Below, in pieces: positions 1-12,649 of a stretch of DNA of 40,205 nucleotides; the stretch's first letter is position 1; every line of letters starts with the position of its first letter. Origin of the DNA: Rhodospirillaceae bacterium (GTDB taxonomy: Bacteria; Pseudomonadota; Alphaproteobacteria; Rhodospirillales; Casp-alpha2); the NCBI GenBank assembly GCA_002686255.1, contig NZAZ01000147.1, positions 1 through 40,205 of the forward strand, written 5' to 3'. A program made the position numbers and the translations under genes. The notes beneath the pieces are model-generated. The model saw nothing but the letters and a program-made list of their open reading frames with translations, did not search any database and was not told the origin of the DNA.

Positions 1-52
1 AATCTTGCCCGTATTCGGATACGCGCTGCGCTTCCTTGCTTGATCCTGGCAC
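1..52 (-). CDS. chvG: Probable sensor histidine kinase ChvG, N-terminal fragment
   Basis: Only the first 17 codons lie in the window; the gene runs off the left edge. A GTG start at 50-52 (read on the minus strand) is preceded by GGAG at 60-63, seven bases away, and the frame stays open to the edge, beginning V-P-G-S-S-K-E-A-Q-R. The assignment rests on position: the gene directly downstream of, and co-directional with, chvI in alphaproteobacteria is normally its partner kinase. The visible residues carry no diagnostic motif, so the identity is an inference from context. A TTG in another frame at about 54-56 is an alternative start. Confidence 0.4.
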   Translation of the reverse strand, partial: MPGSSKEAQRVSEYGQD

Positions 53-108
53 AAAATCGCTCCGTCAGAATGGTTCAATTTGGGCCGGAAAGACCCTAGG
101 TGATAAAA

Positions 109-801
109 TCACCCCCCACGATACCGATAGCCGACGCCGTAAAGGGTTTCGATCTCGGCGAATTCCTCGTCCACGTTCTTGAATTTACGGCGCAGGCGCT
201 TGATATGGCTGTCGATGGTCCGGTCATCGACGTAGATATGTTCTCCATAAGCCGCGTCGATCAGCTGATCGCGATTCTTGACGTGGCCGGGGCGGCGGGC
301 GAGCGCCTTGACCAGCAGGAATTCGGTGACCGTCAGGTTCACCTCCTTATCCTTCCAGGTGCAAAGGTGGCGCGAAGAATCAAGAACAAGGTCCCCCCGG
401 CGCAGGACGTCCGTCTTGTCCTGTTCTAGTTCGCCGGGTTCGTGACGCCTAAGAATGGCCCTGATCCGTTCCAGCAGAAGCCGCTGGGAAAACGGTTTTT
501 TGATGTAATCGTCGGCGCCCATGCGCAGACCCATGACTTCGTCGATTTCATCGTCCTTGGAGGTCAGGAAAATGACCGGCAGGTTGTTCTTTTTACGCAG
601 ATTACCGAGCAGCTCCATGCCGTCCATGCGCGGCATCTTGATATCGAGAATGGCCAGGTCCACGGGCCGCCGGCCGATCCCGTCCAGGGCCTCGACGCCG
701 CCCACGTAGGTGTCGACGCTATAGCCTTCGTCCTCAAGCGCAGCCGAAAGCGAGGCGAGAATATTCTGGTCGTCGTCGACGAGGGCGATGACATGGGGCA
801 T
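109..801 (-). CDS. chvI: DNA-binding response regulator, ChvI type (OmpR/PhoB family)
   Basis: 230-residue response regulator. The receiver domain (about 1-120) has the acidic cluster DDD at 9-11, the phospho-acceptor D53 in LAILDIKMP, the T/S in FLTSKDD and the lysine in DYIKKPF. The C-terminal winged helix (about 130-228) ends in the typical ...[12 protein letters not shown]. The start is placed at the internal [11 protein letters not shown] because the 18 codons upstream (to 855) do not resemble receiver sequence. The ChvG/ChvI pair controls envelope, acid-stress and central-carbon genes in alphaproteobacteria, and pckA is its usual divergent neighbour. Here pckA is the fourth gene away, with cbtBA and a haem gene in between. 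A minus-strand TATAAT lies at 879-884. ChvI is the best match; another OmpR-type regulator is unlikely. Confidence 0.88.
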   Translation of the reverse strand: MPHVIALVDDDQNILASLSAALEDEGYSVDTYVGGVEALDGIGRRPVDLAILDIKMPRMDGMELLGNLRKKNNLPVIFLTSKDDEIDEVMGLRMGADDYIKKPFSQRLLLERIRAILRRHEPGELEQDKTDVLRRGDLVLDSSRHLCTWKDKEVNLTVTEFLLVKALARRPGHVKNRDQLIDAAYGEHIYVDDRTIDSHIKRLRRKFKNVDEEFAEIETLYGVGYRYRGG

Positions 802-870
802 CAAAAAGTTCCCTTTCGGCGCCGGAAAAGGATTGCCAGGGAGTTTCAGGCGCATGCCTAAAGGTTATTT

Positions 871-889
871 ATGGCAAAATTATAGCCAT
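871..889. promoter_or_regulatory. Inverted repeat with embedded -10 box upstream of chvI
   Basis: ATGGC at 871-875 and GCCAT at 885-889 flank ATTATA at 879-884, which reads TATAAT on the minus strand. A -10 box nested in a small palindrome about 80 bases ahead of chvI would suit an autoregulated promoter. No convincing -35 box is seen at the right distance, so this is tentative. Confidence 0.3.
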
Positions 890-930
890 TTAAAGGGTGT
901 GGTTACGAAATACTGTCCCGCGTTTGACGA

Positions 931-960
931 TTGACGCTTTGGCGGACGCCGTCTTATAGT
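931..960 (+). promoter_or_regulatory. Sigma-70-type promoter of the cbtBA riboswitch leader
   Basis: TTGACG (931-936) and TATAGT (955-960) are separated by 18 bases and match the housekeeping consensus closely. Transcription would start around 966-968, which coincides with the first bases of the cobalamin riboswitch and so supports both calls. Confidence 0.6.
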
Positions 961-965
961 CGTTT

Positions 966-1155
966 CGGACGGTTCCCCAAGGGCGAAAAAGCCTGGGGAT
1001 CAAAAGGGAACACGGAGGGGTCGACCCAAGAGGGGACTTTCGACCGTGGCTGCCCCCGCAACTGTAAGCGGTAAGTTAATGCGCCCACGATGCCACTGGG
1101 AAACCGGGAAGGCGGGGCCATACGAAGAGCCGCAAGCCAGGAGACCTGCCGTCAC
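966..1155 (+). ncRNA. Cobalamin (B12) riboswitch
   Basis: The conserved AdoCbl-aptamer elements occur in order: a GGTTCCC...GGGAAC stem around 971-1011, the CCCCGCAACTGTAAGCGG core at about 1053-1071, the GCCACTGGGAAACCGGGAAGG hairpin at 1092-1112 and the B12-box GCAAGCCAGGAGACCTGCC near 1132-1150. GACGG at 968-972 can close the outer stem with CCGTC at 1149-1153. Downstream, GCGGT (1209-1213) can pair with ACCGC (1231-1235), immediately 5' of the CGGAG ribosome site of cbtB at about 1238. No U-tract follows, which suggests control of translation rather than termination. High B12 is expected to shut off the cobalt transporter genes that follow. Confidence 0.95.
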
Positions 1156-1251
1156 GTGTCATCGCGAACCTGCGGGACGGGAGATTCCAGCGGGGCGGTA
1201 TAACCGTAGCGGTGAAGATTTTGTCATTTGACCGCAACGGAGACATAGACC

Positions 1252-1437
1252 ATGAACACCAAAACCCTCCTCCTCAAGGATCGGATCGCCGTTGACGCCG
1301 CCCACCGGGCAGCGCCCGCGGTGTTGGCGCTTTTGTTCGGCGCTTTTTTGGTCCTCGGCACAGGCTTCGCCCAGTCGACGACCATTCACAACGCCGCCCA
1401 CGACGGACGCCACGCCTTCGCCTTCCCCTGCCACTGA
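1252..1437 (+). CDS. cbtB: Cobalt transporter subunit CbtB
   Basis: 61-residue protein with one membrane segment (about residues 20-39, APAVLALLFGAFLVLGTGF) and a C-terminal metal-binding tail containing H-x4-H-x3-H and a final PCH. Single TM plus His-rich end is the CbtB hallmark. The ATG lies ten bases after a CGGAG ribosome site and about 100 bases after the cobalamin riboswitch, and cbtA begins 11 bases after the stop. CbtAB is a predicted cobalt uptake system that feeds B12 synthesis. The prediction rests largely on riboswitch association, which this locus reproduces. Confidence 0.9.
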   Translation: MNTKTLLLKDRIAVDAAHRAAPAVLALLFGAFLVLGTGFAQSTTIHNAAHDGRHAFAFPCH

Positions 1438-1448
1438 GGGGACCTATC

Positions 1449-2144
1449 ATGTTCGGACGGATTTTTTTGACGGCGCTTGCCGCCGGCTTGCTTTCCGGCA
1501 TTTTCATTTGGGGCGCTCATTCGATCAAAACCACGCCCCTGATCCTGGCCGCCGAGGTCTATGAGGACGCCGGCCCGGGCGCCGGGAGCCACCATGAACA
1601 ACCGCAAAAGGAACCGGCAGCGCCAACGGAAAACGAATGGGCGTCGGGCGACCGCTTCGAAAGGGGGGTTTACACCCTGCTGACCGACGTTCTGACCAGT
1701 ATCGGTTTTGCGTTTCTCCTGGTCGGCGCGATTACGCTCAGCGGCCGTTCCATCGACTGGCGCCGGGGCGTGCTTTGGGGAGCGGCGGGGTTTGCCGCCT
1801 TCTACGTTTCGCCGTCGTTGGGCCTGGCCCCGGAATTGCCGGGCATGCAGGCGGCGGATTTAAGCGCCCGGCAGGCTTGGTGGCTGGGAACGGCGGCGGC
1901 GACGGCGGCCGGGTTGGCCCTGGTCGCGCTGCAATCCCGGACTTGGTTGAGGGGACTGGGCGTGGGGCTGATCGTGCTGCCCCATGTCATCGGCGCCCCG
2001 GCCCATGAAATTACCGCCGCCGGCGACGTCCCGGCGGAACTGGCATCCGAATTCGCCATCGCCACCCTGGTGGTGACGGGGCTGTTCTGGATGGTGCTGG
2101 GAGGACTGAGCGGTTATTTTTATAACCGCTTCGAACGTCCCTGA
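1449..2144 (+). CDS. cbtA: Cobalt transporter subunit CbtA
   Basis: 231-residue integral membrane protein with about five hydrophobic segments (roughly 4-25, 74-95, 105-123, 140-160 and 200-225). A soluble, charged loop follows the first helix and contains acidic residues and histidines (AGSHHEQ). The C-terminal TM ends in GYFYNRFERP. Family length and topology fit CbtA, and the gene directly follows cbtB under the same B12 riboswitch. It is expected to form the cobalt channel with CbtB in the inner membrane. Nothing unusual was noted. Confidence 0.9.
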   Translation: MFGRIFLTALAAGLLSGIFIWGAHSIKTTPLILAAEVYEDAGPGAGSHHEQPQKEPAAPTENEWASGDRFERGVYTLLTDVLTSIGFAFLLVGAITLSGRSIDWRRGVLWGAAGFAAFYVSPSLGLAPELPGMQAADLSARQAWWLGTAAATAAGLALVALQSRTWLRGLGVGLIVLPHVIGAPAHEITAAGDVPAELASEFAIATLVVTGLFWMVLGGLSGYFYNRFERP

Positions 2145-2186
2145 CCCGAGGCGGAGCAGGGACCAGCCCCCGCCACCCCCTCAGCC

Positions 2187-2972
2187 ATGGCCAAAAAAAC
2201 CGACACCGGAGAAGTCAAAACTTCGTCCCCGACCAAGGCCGATCATGCCGCCGATGCCCGGGCGCTGATCCGCCGCGCCAGGGCGGCAATGTTGTCGACG
2301 ACCCATAAATCGCGGGGCGGCTGGCCCTATGGGTCGCTGGCGACGGTCGCGTTTGATTGCGATATGAGCCCGCTGATGCTGTTTTCGACGCTGTCGGACC
2401 ATACCCGCAATCTGGATTCGGACCCCAGGGGCGCGCTGTTGTTCGAGGAAACATCGAGGCTCAGGAACCCGCAGACCGGCCCCCGCGTCACTGTGCTCGG
2501 CTCCATCGAGCGGACCAAGAACAAACGCCATCAGCGCCGCTTCCTGGCCCTGCACCCCGAGGCCGCCCTTTATGCCGGTTTCGGCGATTTCGGCTTTTTC
2601 CGGATGCGAATCGAAAGCGCCCGTTACGTCGGCGGCTTCGCCAAGGCGATCTGGCTGAAGGGCGCCGACATCAGGCCCAACGCCCGGGCGGCGGCGGCGA
2701 TCGCCAAGGCCGAACCCGATATCCTGGAACACATGAACACCGATCACGCGGACGCGGTGGACCATTACGCCAATGCCCTTTTGGGCCGAAGCGGCAACGG
2801 CTGGAAAATGACCGGCCTCGACCCCGACGGCTTCGACCTCAGGCACGGCGGCCGGACGGCCCGGCTTGAATTCGAAAAACCGGTTCCCGACCGCATGGGC
2901 GCGCGCGAGGAACTGGCGCGCCTTGCGGGACTGAGCCGGCCGGGCCGGCGGGGCGGCAAGCGCCGAAAGTGA
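2187..2972 (+). CDS. HugZ-like haem utilisation / PNPOx-fold protein with DUF2470
   Basis: 261 residues. The N-terminal split-barrel (pyridoxamine-5'-phosphate-oxidase-like) domain runs from about 20 to 160. A C-terminal DUF2470 domain (about 170-250) opens with the typical DILEHMNTDHADAV (178-191), whose histidines bind haem in HugZ-type enzymes. The extreme C-terminus is basic (RPGRRGGKRRK). The likely role is haem binding or degradation in the cytoplasm; an FMN-dependent oxidoreductase is the alternative. It follows cbtA by 42 bases on the same strand, so it may be read from the B12-controlled transcript, which would tie a haem gene to B12 status. No separate promoter is obvious in the 42-base gap. 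Confidence 0.8.
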   Translation: MAKKTDTGEVKTSSPTKADHAADARALIRRARAAMLSTTHKSRGGWPYGSLATVAFDCDMSPLMLFSTLSDHTRNLDSDPRGALLFEETSRLRNPQTGPRVTVLGSIERTKNKRHQRRFLALHPEAALYAGFGDFGFFRMRIESARYVGGFAKAIWLKGADIRPNARAAAAIAKAEPDILEHMNTDHADAVDHYANALLGRSGNGWKMTGLDPDGFDLRHGGRTARLEFEKPVPDRMGAREELARLAGLSRPGRRGGKRRK

Positions 2973-3104
2973 TTGCCGATACTGAATTTTCAATGCCGAT
3001 TTTTATATGACCATTTAATGAAAAAAAGTCTGTTGAGTCAGTGTCCTGGCGGCTATCTTCTGTGCCGGGGGATGTAAAATAAAGAATCGGAAGGGAGGCT
3101 ACCC
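2973..3104 (+). promoter_or_regulatory. Leader and possible promoter of pckA
   Basis: AT-rich 132-base gap. TTGAGT (3033-3038) and TATCTT (3054-3059) are the best sigma-70-like pair, but the spacing is only 15 bases. AAGGGAGG at 3091-3098 is a strong ribosome site and selects the GTG at 3105 as the pckA start. No factor-independent terminator for the upstream genes was found. Confidence 0.35.
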
Positions 3105-4712
3105 GTGCAAAATTTCGGATCCAGGGTCAGTAGTTATGGCCTGGATAATCATGGCCTGAGCAATGTCAATGCCGCCTATTGGAGCCTTTCGGCGCCGCAA
3201 CTCTATGCCGAATCGCTAAACCGCGGCGAAGGCATGCTGGCGCAGGGGGGGGCGCTTGTAACGTTGACGGGATCGCACACCGGGCGGTCCCCCAACGACC
3301 GTTTCGTCGTCGAGGAAGACTCCACCAAGGACGAAATCTGGTGGGGTAACGTCAACGTCGCCATTTCCGAAGAAAACTTCGAGCGCCTGCTGGACAAGAT
3401 GCTGGGCCACTTGCGGGGCCGCGACGTTTTCGTCCAGGACTGTTACGCCGGGGCCGATGAAAAATACCGCCTGCCGGTCCGCGTCGTCACCGAAGAAGCC
3501 TGGCACAGCCTGTTCGCCCGCAACATGTTCATCCAGCCCGACCCTAAGGAGCTGCCCGGGTTCAAGCCGGCGTGGACGGTATTGCAGGCGCCGAGCCTGG
3601 AAGCCGACGCGGCCAAGGACGGCACCACGTCGGGCACCTTCATCGTCGTCAACATGGCGAAACAGATGGTCCTGGTCGGGGGCTCCGGGTACGCCGGCGA
3701 GATCAAGAAATCGATCTTTTCGGTGATGAACTACCTGCTGCCGGCCCGCGGCGTGCTGCCCATGCACTGTTCGGCCAACATCGGGCCGGAGGGCAATTCG
3801 GCGATTTTCTTCGGCCTTTCCGGCACCGGCAAGACGACGCTGTCGGCGGACAGTTCGCGGACCCTGATCGGCGACGACGAACACGGCTGGGGCCCGGACG
3901 GCATCTTCAATTTCGAAGACGGTTGCTACGCCAAGACCATAAACCTGACCCGCGAGACGGAGCCGGAAATCTTCGAGACCACCCGAACCTTCGGCTCGAT
4001 CATCGAAAACGTGGTCATGGACCCGGATACCCGGGAGCTGGATTTCTTCGATACCACGCTGACCGAAAACGGCCGCGTGTCCTATTCCATCGAACAGATC
4101 CCCAATGCGTCCCTTTCCGGCATCGGCGGCCATCCCACCAACATCATGATGCTGACCTGCGACGCCTTCGGCGTGTTGCCGCCGATCAGCCAGTTGACCC
4201 CCGATCAGGCCATGTACCATTTCCTGTCCGGCTATACGGCCAAGGTGGCCGGCACCGAACGCGGCCTGAAGGAACCTCAGGCGACGTTCTCGACCTGCTT
4301 CGGGGCCCCCTTCATGCCCCGCCACCCGACGGTCTATGCCAAGCTTTTGGGCGAGAAAATGGCCAAGCACGGCGCCAAATGCTGGCTCGTCAACACCGGC
4401 TGGTCGGGCGGCGGCTTCGGCGTCGGCGAACGCATGGAGATCAAGCACACCCGGGCCATGGTCAACGCGGCGCTGGACGGCCGCCTGGCCGAGGCGTCGT
4501 TCACGGCGGACGGGAATTTCGGCGTCCTGGTGCCGGATGCCTGCCCCGATGTTCCCGACGACGTGTTGAACCCGCGCAACACCTGGACGGACAAGGACGC
4601 CTATGACGCCCAGGCCAAGGATTTGAGGCGGCTTTTCGAGGAAAACTTCCAGCAGTTCGAAAGCGCCGTCGACGACAAGGTCAAGGCGGCGGCGATCAGG
4701 GCGGCGGCGTAG
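3105..4712 (+). CDS. pckA: Phosphoenolpyruvate carboxykinase (ATP)
   Basis: 535-residue ATP-dependent PEPCK, the normal length for the family. It converts oxaloacetate and ATP to PEP, CO2 and ADP, the first committed step of gluconeogenesis. Visible signatures are RSPNDRF near residue 61 (oxaloacetate/phosphate binding), the kinase-1a P-loop GLSGTGKTTLS at 237-247, the kinase-2 metal site LIGDDEHGW at 254-262 and FNFEDGCYAKTI near 268-279. The start is GTG, set by the AAGGGAGG ribosome site seven bases upstream. In rhizobia and relatives pckA is divergent from and controlled by ChvI; here both are retained but separated by about 2.3 kb of inserted genes. Confidence 0.97.
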   Translation: MQNFGSRVSSYGLDNHGLSNVNAAYWSLSAPQLYAESLNRGEGMLAQGGALVTLTGSHTGRSPNDRFVVEEDSTKDEIWWGNVNVAISEENFERLLDKMLGHLRGRDVFVQDCYAGADEKYRLPVRVVTEEAWHSLFARNMFIQPDPKELPGFKPAWTVLQAPSLEADAAKDGTTSGTFIVVNMAKQMVLVGGSGYAGEIKKSIFSVMNYLLPARGVLPMHCSANIGPEGNSAIFFGLSGTGKTTLSADSSRTLIGDDEHGWGPDGIFNFEDGCYAKTINLTRETEPEIFETTRTFGSIIENVVMDPDTRELDFFDTTLTENGRVSYSIEQIPNASLSGIGGHPTNIMMLTCDAFGVLPPISQLTPDQAMYHFLSGYTAKVAGTERGLKEPQATFSTCFGAPFMPRHPTVYAKLLGEKMAKHGAKCWLVNTGWSGGGFGVGERMEIKHTRAMVNAALDGRLAEASFTADGNFGVLVPDACPDVPDDVLNPRNTWTDKDAYDAQAKDLRRLFEENFQQFESAVDDKVKAAAIRAAA

Positions 4713-4734
4713 GGTCGTCCGCAAGTCGTCGCCC

Positions 4735-4776
4735 GGTCGTCATCGGGTCGTCATCCGGTCGTCATCCGGTCGTCCG
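4735..4776 (+). repeat. 11-bp tandem repeat, about 3.8 copies
   Basis: Units GGTCGTCATCG, GGTCGTCATCC, GGTCGTCATCC and GGTCGTCCG follow each other without gaps. Looser GTCGTC motifs flank them on both sides (4714-4731 and 4779-4787). The tract lies directly after the pckA stop. The unit is too short and unspaced for a CRISPR; a variable-number tandem repeat is the best description. Confidence 0.85.
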
Positions 4777-4888
4777 AAAGTCGTCGTTTTTGACCGCCAG
4801 AATCCACGCAACCAGTTGATTCCAAACGGCTTTCGCGCCCAGGGCGGGGGGGGAAGTCGTCAAAAGTCGTCATTTTGAATTTTCTCCC

Positions 4889-4980
4889 CCTTCGAGACGG
4901 ACCTCCGGTCCTCCTCTGGGTGAGGGAAGAATATAGTAACGCCTCATCCTGAGGAGCCCGCAGCGCGGGCGTCTCGAAGG
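4889..4980. repeat. Palindromic intergenic repeat unit, copy A
   Basis: CCTTCGAGAC at 4889-4898 and GTCTCGAAGG at 4971-4980 are perfect 10-bp inverted ends. Inside are a GGACCTCCGGTCC palindrome and CCTCATCCTGAGGAG. The same modules recur in the two MITE-like elements (6219-6430 and 27707-27915) and at 39860-39957, so this is a dispersed repeat family. Confidence 0.8.
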
Positions 4981-5150
4981 ATCGTAGACGCAAAACCGAC
5001 GACACCGGCTGCCGCGAGGACGTTAAGGTTTTCTATATTCACCATGTCAAAGAGCGCTTCCCGGAACAGTCGGCGGGAAAGAACAAATATAGAACATTTA
5101 TGGATCCGAAGTCAAGCAGAAACGGGCCTGGGCTCCCGGGTTTTGCCGCG

Positions 5151-6113
5151 TCAATGCGGCAGCGCCTTGCCGCAATGGGGACAGTTGCCCGGCCGAGGCG
5201 CCGCCCGGGATGCCGCCATTTGGTTGTGGCGGTCCTTGAGGATGGCCTCGGCCTCGTCCTTGGACAGGCCCAGTTCCTCCTGGACTTCCCTAAGCCGCAC
5301 CCGTTCGTCGGAATCGATAACGCCGTCCTCCATGACGTCGCCGACGACCTGATCAAAAGCCGTGCGCCGGTGTCGCAGGGCTTCGGAGAAGCCGGACGCC
5401 AGCAACCCCGCCGGCAGCGCCACCATGCCGACGCTGATGATTCCGATGACGGCGCCGCATATGCGCCCCCACACCGTTATCGGCACCACGTCGCCGTAGC
5501 CGATGGTGGTCATGGTCACCACCGCCCACCAAAGCGCCGCCGGGATCGAGCCGAAGGCTTCGGGCTGGGCTTCTTGTTCGGCCAAAAACGTCAGGCTGGC
5601 GGCCATGATGATCAACAGCAACAACACGAACAGCGCGGCGCCGATGTTGCGGCCTTCCTTTTTCAACACCTGCAGCAACAGCCCCATGGACAACGAATAC
5701 CGGGTCAGCCGGAACACCCGCAGCAACCGAAACACCCGCAGCATCCGCAGGTCCACCTGGATGAAGAACACCAGGTAAAACGGCACGATGACGATCAGGT
5801 CCAGCAACTGCATCGGCGTCATCATGAACCGCAGCCGCCCCCAAAAGGGGTGACGGAATTTAAATTCCGCACTTTCGGTGATCGACCACACCCGGAACAC
5901 GTATTCGATGGTGAAGATGATGACCGAGAAGACCTCGAAGCTCTCGAAGAACCCCGGATAGGCGGCGTATATTTCCGGCACCGATTCGATGATCACCGAC
6001 AGCACGTTAAGCGAGATCAGCGTGATCAGGGCGATGTCGGTGAACTCGCTCAGCTTGTCGTTCTTGCGCCCGACGTCGAGAAGCTCCCAAGCGCGGCGTC
6101 TTATCTTTCGCAT
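5151..6113 (-). CDS. Voltage-gated-type potassium channel (ion transporter)
   Basis: 320-residue six-TM channel. S4 (about 123-138) carries regularly spaced arginines (RMLRVFRLLRVFRLTR), and the pore loop holds the K+ selectivity filter TTIGYGD at 202-208. S1-S3 lie in about 26-118, and S5 and S6 at about 158-178 and 215-242. After S6 comes a helical acidic segment (about 252-292, DGVIDSDERVRLREVQEELGL) resembling tellurite-resistance/calcium-loop-like tails. A terminal CPHCG (311-315) could be half of a zinc ribbon. The ATG at 6113 is preferred to a TTG three codons earlier. It is monocistronic: its upstream gap holds the MITE-like element and its downstream gap holds repeats. Potassium selectivity follows from the GYGD filter; the gating signal is unknown. 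Confidence 0.9.
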   Translation of the reverse strand: MRKIRRRAWELLDVGRKNDKLSEFTDIALITLISLNVLSVIIESVPEIYAAYPGFFESFEVFSVIIFTIEYVFRVWSITESAEFKFRHPFWGRLRFMMTPMQLLDLIVIVPFYLVFFIQVDLRMLRVFRLLRVFRLTRYSLSMGLLLQVLKKEGRNIGAALFVLLLLIIMAASLTFLAEQEAQPEAFGSIPAALWWAVVTMTTIGYGDVVPITVWGRICGAVIGIISVGMVALPAGLLASGFSEALRHRRTAFDQVVGDVMEDGVIDSDERVRLREVQEELGLSKDEAEAILKDRHNQMAASRAAPRPGNCPHCGKALPH

Positions 6114-6218
6114 GACGCGCAAAGATTACCCGCTGGCGGCGGCCCGCGTAAAGAAAAGGTAAGGAAATCAGGAATGACGGGGGGGGGATGGTCATGACGG
6201 CAACCCGGGGTCGGGGAT

Positions 6219-6430
6219 TAGCAGGCTGCTGAAAAAGTGGATTTTCGGTAACAATCCTTCGAGACGCCGTCCGCTGGCCGGCTCCTCAGGATGATGCTTC
6301 GACACGCTCGCTTGCGCTCGCTGCTCAGGATGAGAAGTTACAATACCTTATGCCTCACGCCTTAAGGAGGACCGGAGGTCCGTCTCGAAGGGTAATTGCT
6401 CCAGATCGTGCGTTTTTCAGCAGCCTGCTA
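6219..6430. mobile_element. MITE-like element, copy 1
   Basis: 212 bp bounded by perfect 18-bp inverted repeats, TAGCAGGCTGCTGAAAAA at 6219-6236 and its complement at 6413-6430. The body contains palindromic modules (CCTTCGAGAC..., CTCAGGATGA, AGGACCGGAGGTCC) and has no coding capacity. A second copy at 27707-27915 shares both ends and most of the right half. The right end overlaps the gltD stop codon. The size, terminal repeats and lack of a transposase fit a miniature inverted-repeat transposable element. The mobilising transposase family is not determinable here. Confidence 0.85.
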
Positions 6431-7855
6431 GCGCGGCAGATTGGAAGAACCCATCAGGTATTCGTCGATGGCCCGGGCGCATTGGCGTCCCTCGCGGATG
6501 GCCCACACCACCAGCGACTGGCCCCGGCGCATGTCGCCGGCGGCGAACACCTTGTCGATGCTGGTGCGGTAGTTCTCGGTGTCGGCGGCGACGTTGCCGC
6601 GCTCGTCATAGGCGACGCCGAGGCTGTCCAGCATGTCTTCGTGCACCGGGTTGACGAATCCCATGGCCAACAACACCAGGTCGGCCGGGAGGTCGAACTC
6701 GGAGCCCGCGATCTCGGTCATTTTGCCGTTCGACCAATCGAGGCCAACGCCCTTGAGCCGCGTCACATGGCCGTCCCGGCCCTCGAACGCCTTGGTGGCG
6801 ATCGACCAGTCGCGGTCACAGCCTTCCTCATGGGACGACGAGGTGCGCAGCTTCATCGGCCAGTCGGGCCAGTTGAGGCCCTTGTTTTCCTTCTTCGGCG
6901 GCTCCGGCATGATCTCCATTTGGGTGATCGACGCCGCCCCCTGGCGGTTGGCGGTGCCGACGCAGTCAGACCCGGTGTCGCCGCCGCCGATGACGATGAC
7001 GTGCTTGCCGGTGGCCATGATTTCCAAATTGTCGGCGATCCGCTCGCTGGAAACACGGCGGTTCTGCTGCATCAGGTAACGCATGGCGAAATAGATGCCG
7101 TCGAATTCGCGCCCCGGCACATTCAGGTCGCGGGGCTCCTCGGCGCCGCCGGTCAGCGCCACGGCGTCAAAATCCCGGAGCAGCTTTTCGACCTCGACGT
7201 TGACGCCGACATGGCTGTTGGGCCGGAAATCGACGCCTTCGGACTGCATCTGCGCCATGCGGCGGTCGATCAGGCGTTTGCTCATCTTGAAATCGGGGAT
7301 GCCGTAACGCAACAGCCCGCCGATCTTGGTGTTTTTCTCGAACACCACCACCTTGTGTCCGCCGCGCCCCAGTTGCTGGGCACAGGCCATGCCAGCGGGG
7401 CCCGAACCGACGACGGCGACGCGCTTGCCGGTGATGAAGGCCGGAACCTGGGGTTCGATCCAGCCCTCCTCCCAGCCGCGGTCGACGATGGCGCATTCGA
7501 TGGTCTTGATGGTCACCGGTTCGTCGGTGATGTTTAGCGTGCACGACGCCTCGCAAGGCGCCGGGCAGACCCGGCCCGTGAACTCGGGGAAGTTGTTGGT
7601 CGAATGCAGGACCTCCAGCGCCCGGCGCCAATGGCCCTTGTAAACCAGGTCATTCCATTCGGGGATGATGTTGTCGACCGGGCAGGCGCTGTGGCAGAAC
7701 GGGATGCCGCAATCCATGCAGCGCGCGCCCTGGCGCGACAACTCCTCGTCGTCGAGGGGCACGTAGAACTCGTCATAGCTCTCGATGCGCTCCTCGACCG
7801 GCCGATAGGCGCGCTCATGGCGTTCGTATTCCATGAAACCGGTAGCCTTGCCCAT
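6428..7855 (-). CDS. gltD: Glutamate synthase (NADPH) small subunit
   Basis: 475-residue beta subunit. It passes electrons from NADPH through FAD and iron-sulphur centres to the large subunit. The N-terminal region has the 4Fe-4S cysteine cluster ([14 protein letters not shown] at about 46-59 and CPAPCEASC at about 97-105). The FAD Rossmann motif is [15 protein letters not shown] (about 147-161) and the NAD(P)H-binding motif is [13 protein letters not shown]. Length and motifs are complete. The stop codon TAG at 6428-6430 is formed by the outermost bases of the MITE-like element, and the C-terminal residues SSNLPR lie just before it, so the original end may have been altered. It follows gltB by 24 bases and is certainly co-transcribed. 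Confidence 0.97.
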   Translation of the reverse strand: MGKATGFMEYERHERAYRPVEERIESYDEFYVPLDDEELSRQGARCMDCGIPFCHSACPVDNIIPEWNDLVYKGHWRRALEVLHSTNNFPEFTGRVCPAPCEASCTLNITDEPVTIKTIECAIVDRGWEEGWIEPQVPAFITGKRVAVVGSGPAGMACAQQLGRGGHKVVVFEKNTKIGGLLRYGIPDFKMSKRLIDRRMAQMQSEGVDFRPNSHVGVNVEVEKLLRDFDAVALTGGAEEPRDLNVPGREFDGIYFAMRYLMQQNRRVSSERIADNLEIMATGKHVIVIGGGDTGSDCVGTANRQGAASITQMEIMPEPPKKENKGLNWPDWPMKLRTSSSHEEGCDRDWSIATKAFEGRDGHVTRLKGVGLDWSNGKMTEIAGSEFDLPADLVLLAMGFVNPVHEDMLDSLGVAYDERGNVAADTENYRTSIDKVFAAGDMRRGQSLVVWAIREGRQCARAIDEYLMGSSNLPR

Positions 7856-7879
7856 GGGTTTAGGTCCTTTTTGTTTTCT

Positions 7880-12511
<4,632 letters not shown>

Positions 12512-12533
12512 TGTTCATCGCACCCTTGTTGAA

Positions 12534-12567
12534 AACGGCTGGGCCTGGATACCAACGCCCGGCCGTT
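12534..12567 (-). promoter_or_regulatory. Hairpin in the gltB 5' leader
   Basis: Arms AACGGCTGGGC (12534-12544) and GCCCGGCCGTT (12557-12567) pair at 10 of 11 positions around a 12-base loop. On the gltB strand the stem is followed by TTTT and then, about 20 bases on, the start codon. It could be an attenuator, a factor-independent terminator or an mRNA stabiliser. It carries no known nitrogen-riboswitch motif that I recognise. Confidence 0.4.
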
Positions 12568-12649
12568 CAAGCCAGTGTCAATTAGGTGGGGTCAATCGCC
12601 CTCCGAGGGGCTATCTTACCCGGGTTCGCGGGGCATGGCCACATGGGGC

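Larger units (their letters stand above)
4713..5150. other. Non-coding gap with tandem and palindromic repeats
   Basis: This 438-base stretch between pckA and the channel gene has no credible gene. It holds an 11-bp tandem repeat (4735-4776) and a palindromic repeat unit (4889-4980), described separately. The remainder, including a less GC-rich part around 5025-5100, shows nothing recognisable. Confidence 0.6.

Noticed and set aside
3216..4724. Open frame of 502 codons on - across pckA
   Set aside because: Antisense shadow of pckA with no motif or ribosome site.
4735..4776. Candidate CRISPR array
   Set aside because: Units are 11 bp and directly adjacent, with no spacers and no cas genes nearby; a simple tandem repeat explains it.
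12534..12567. Nitrogen-sensing riboswitch before gltB
   Set aside because: A single hairpin is seen without the conserved bases of glutamine-sensing RNAs, so only a generic leader hairpin is reported.
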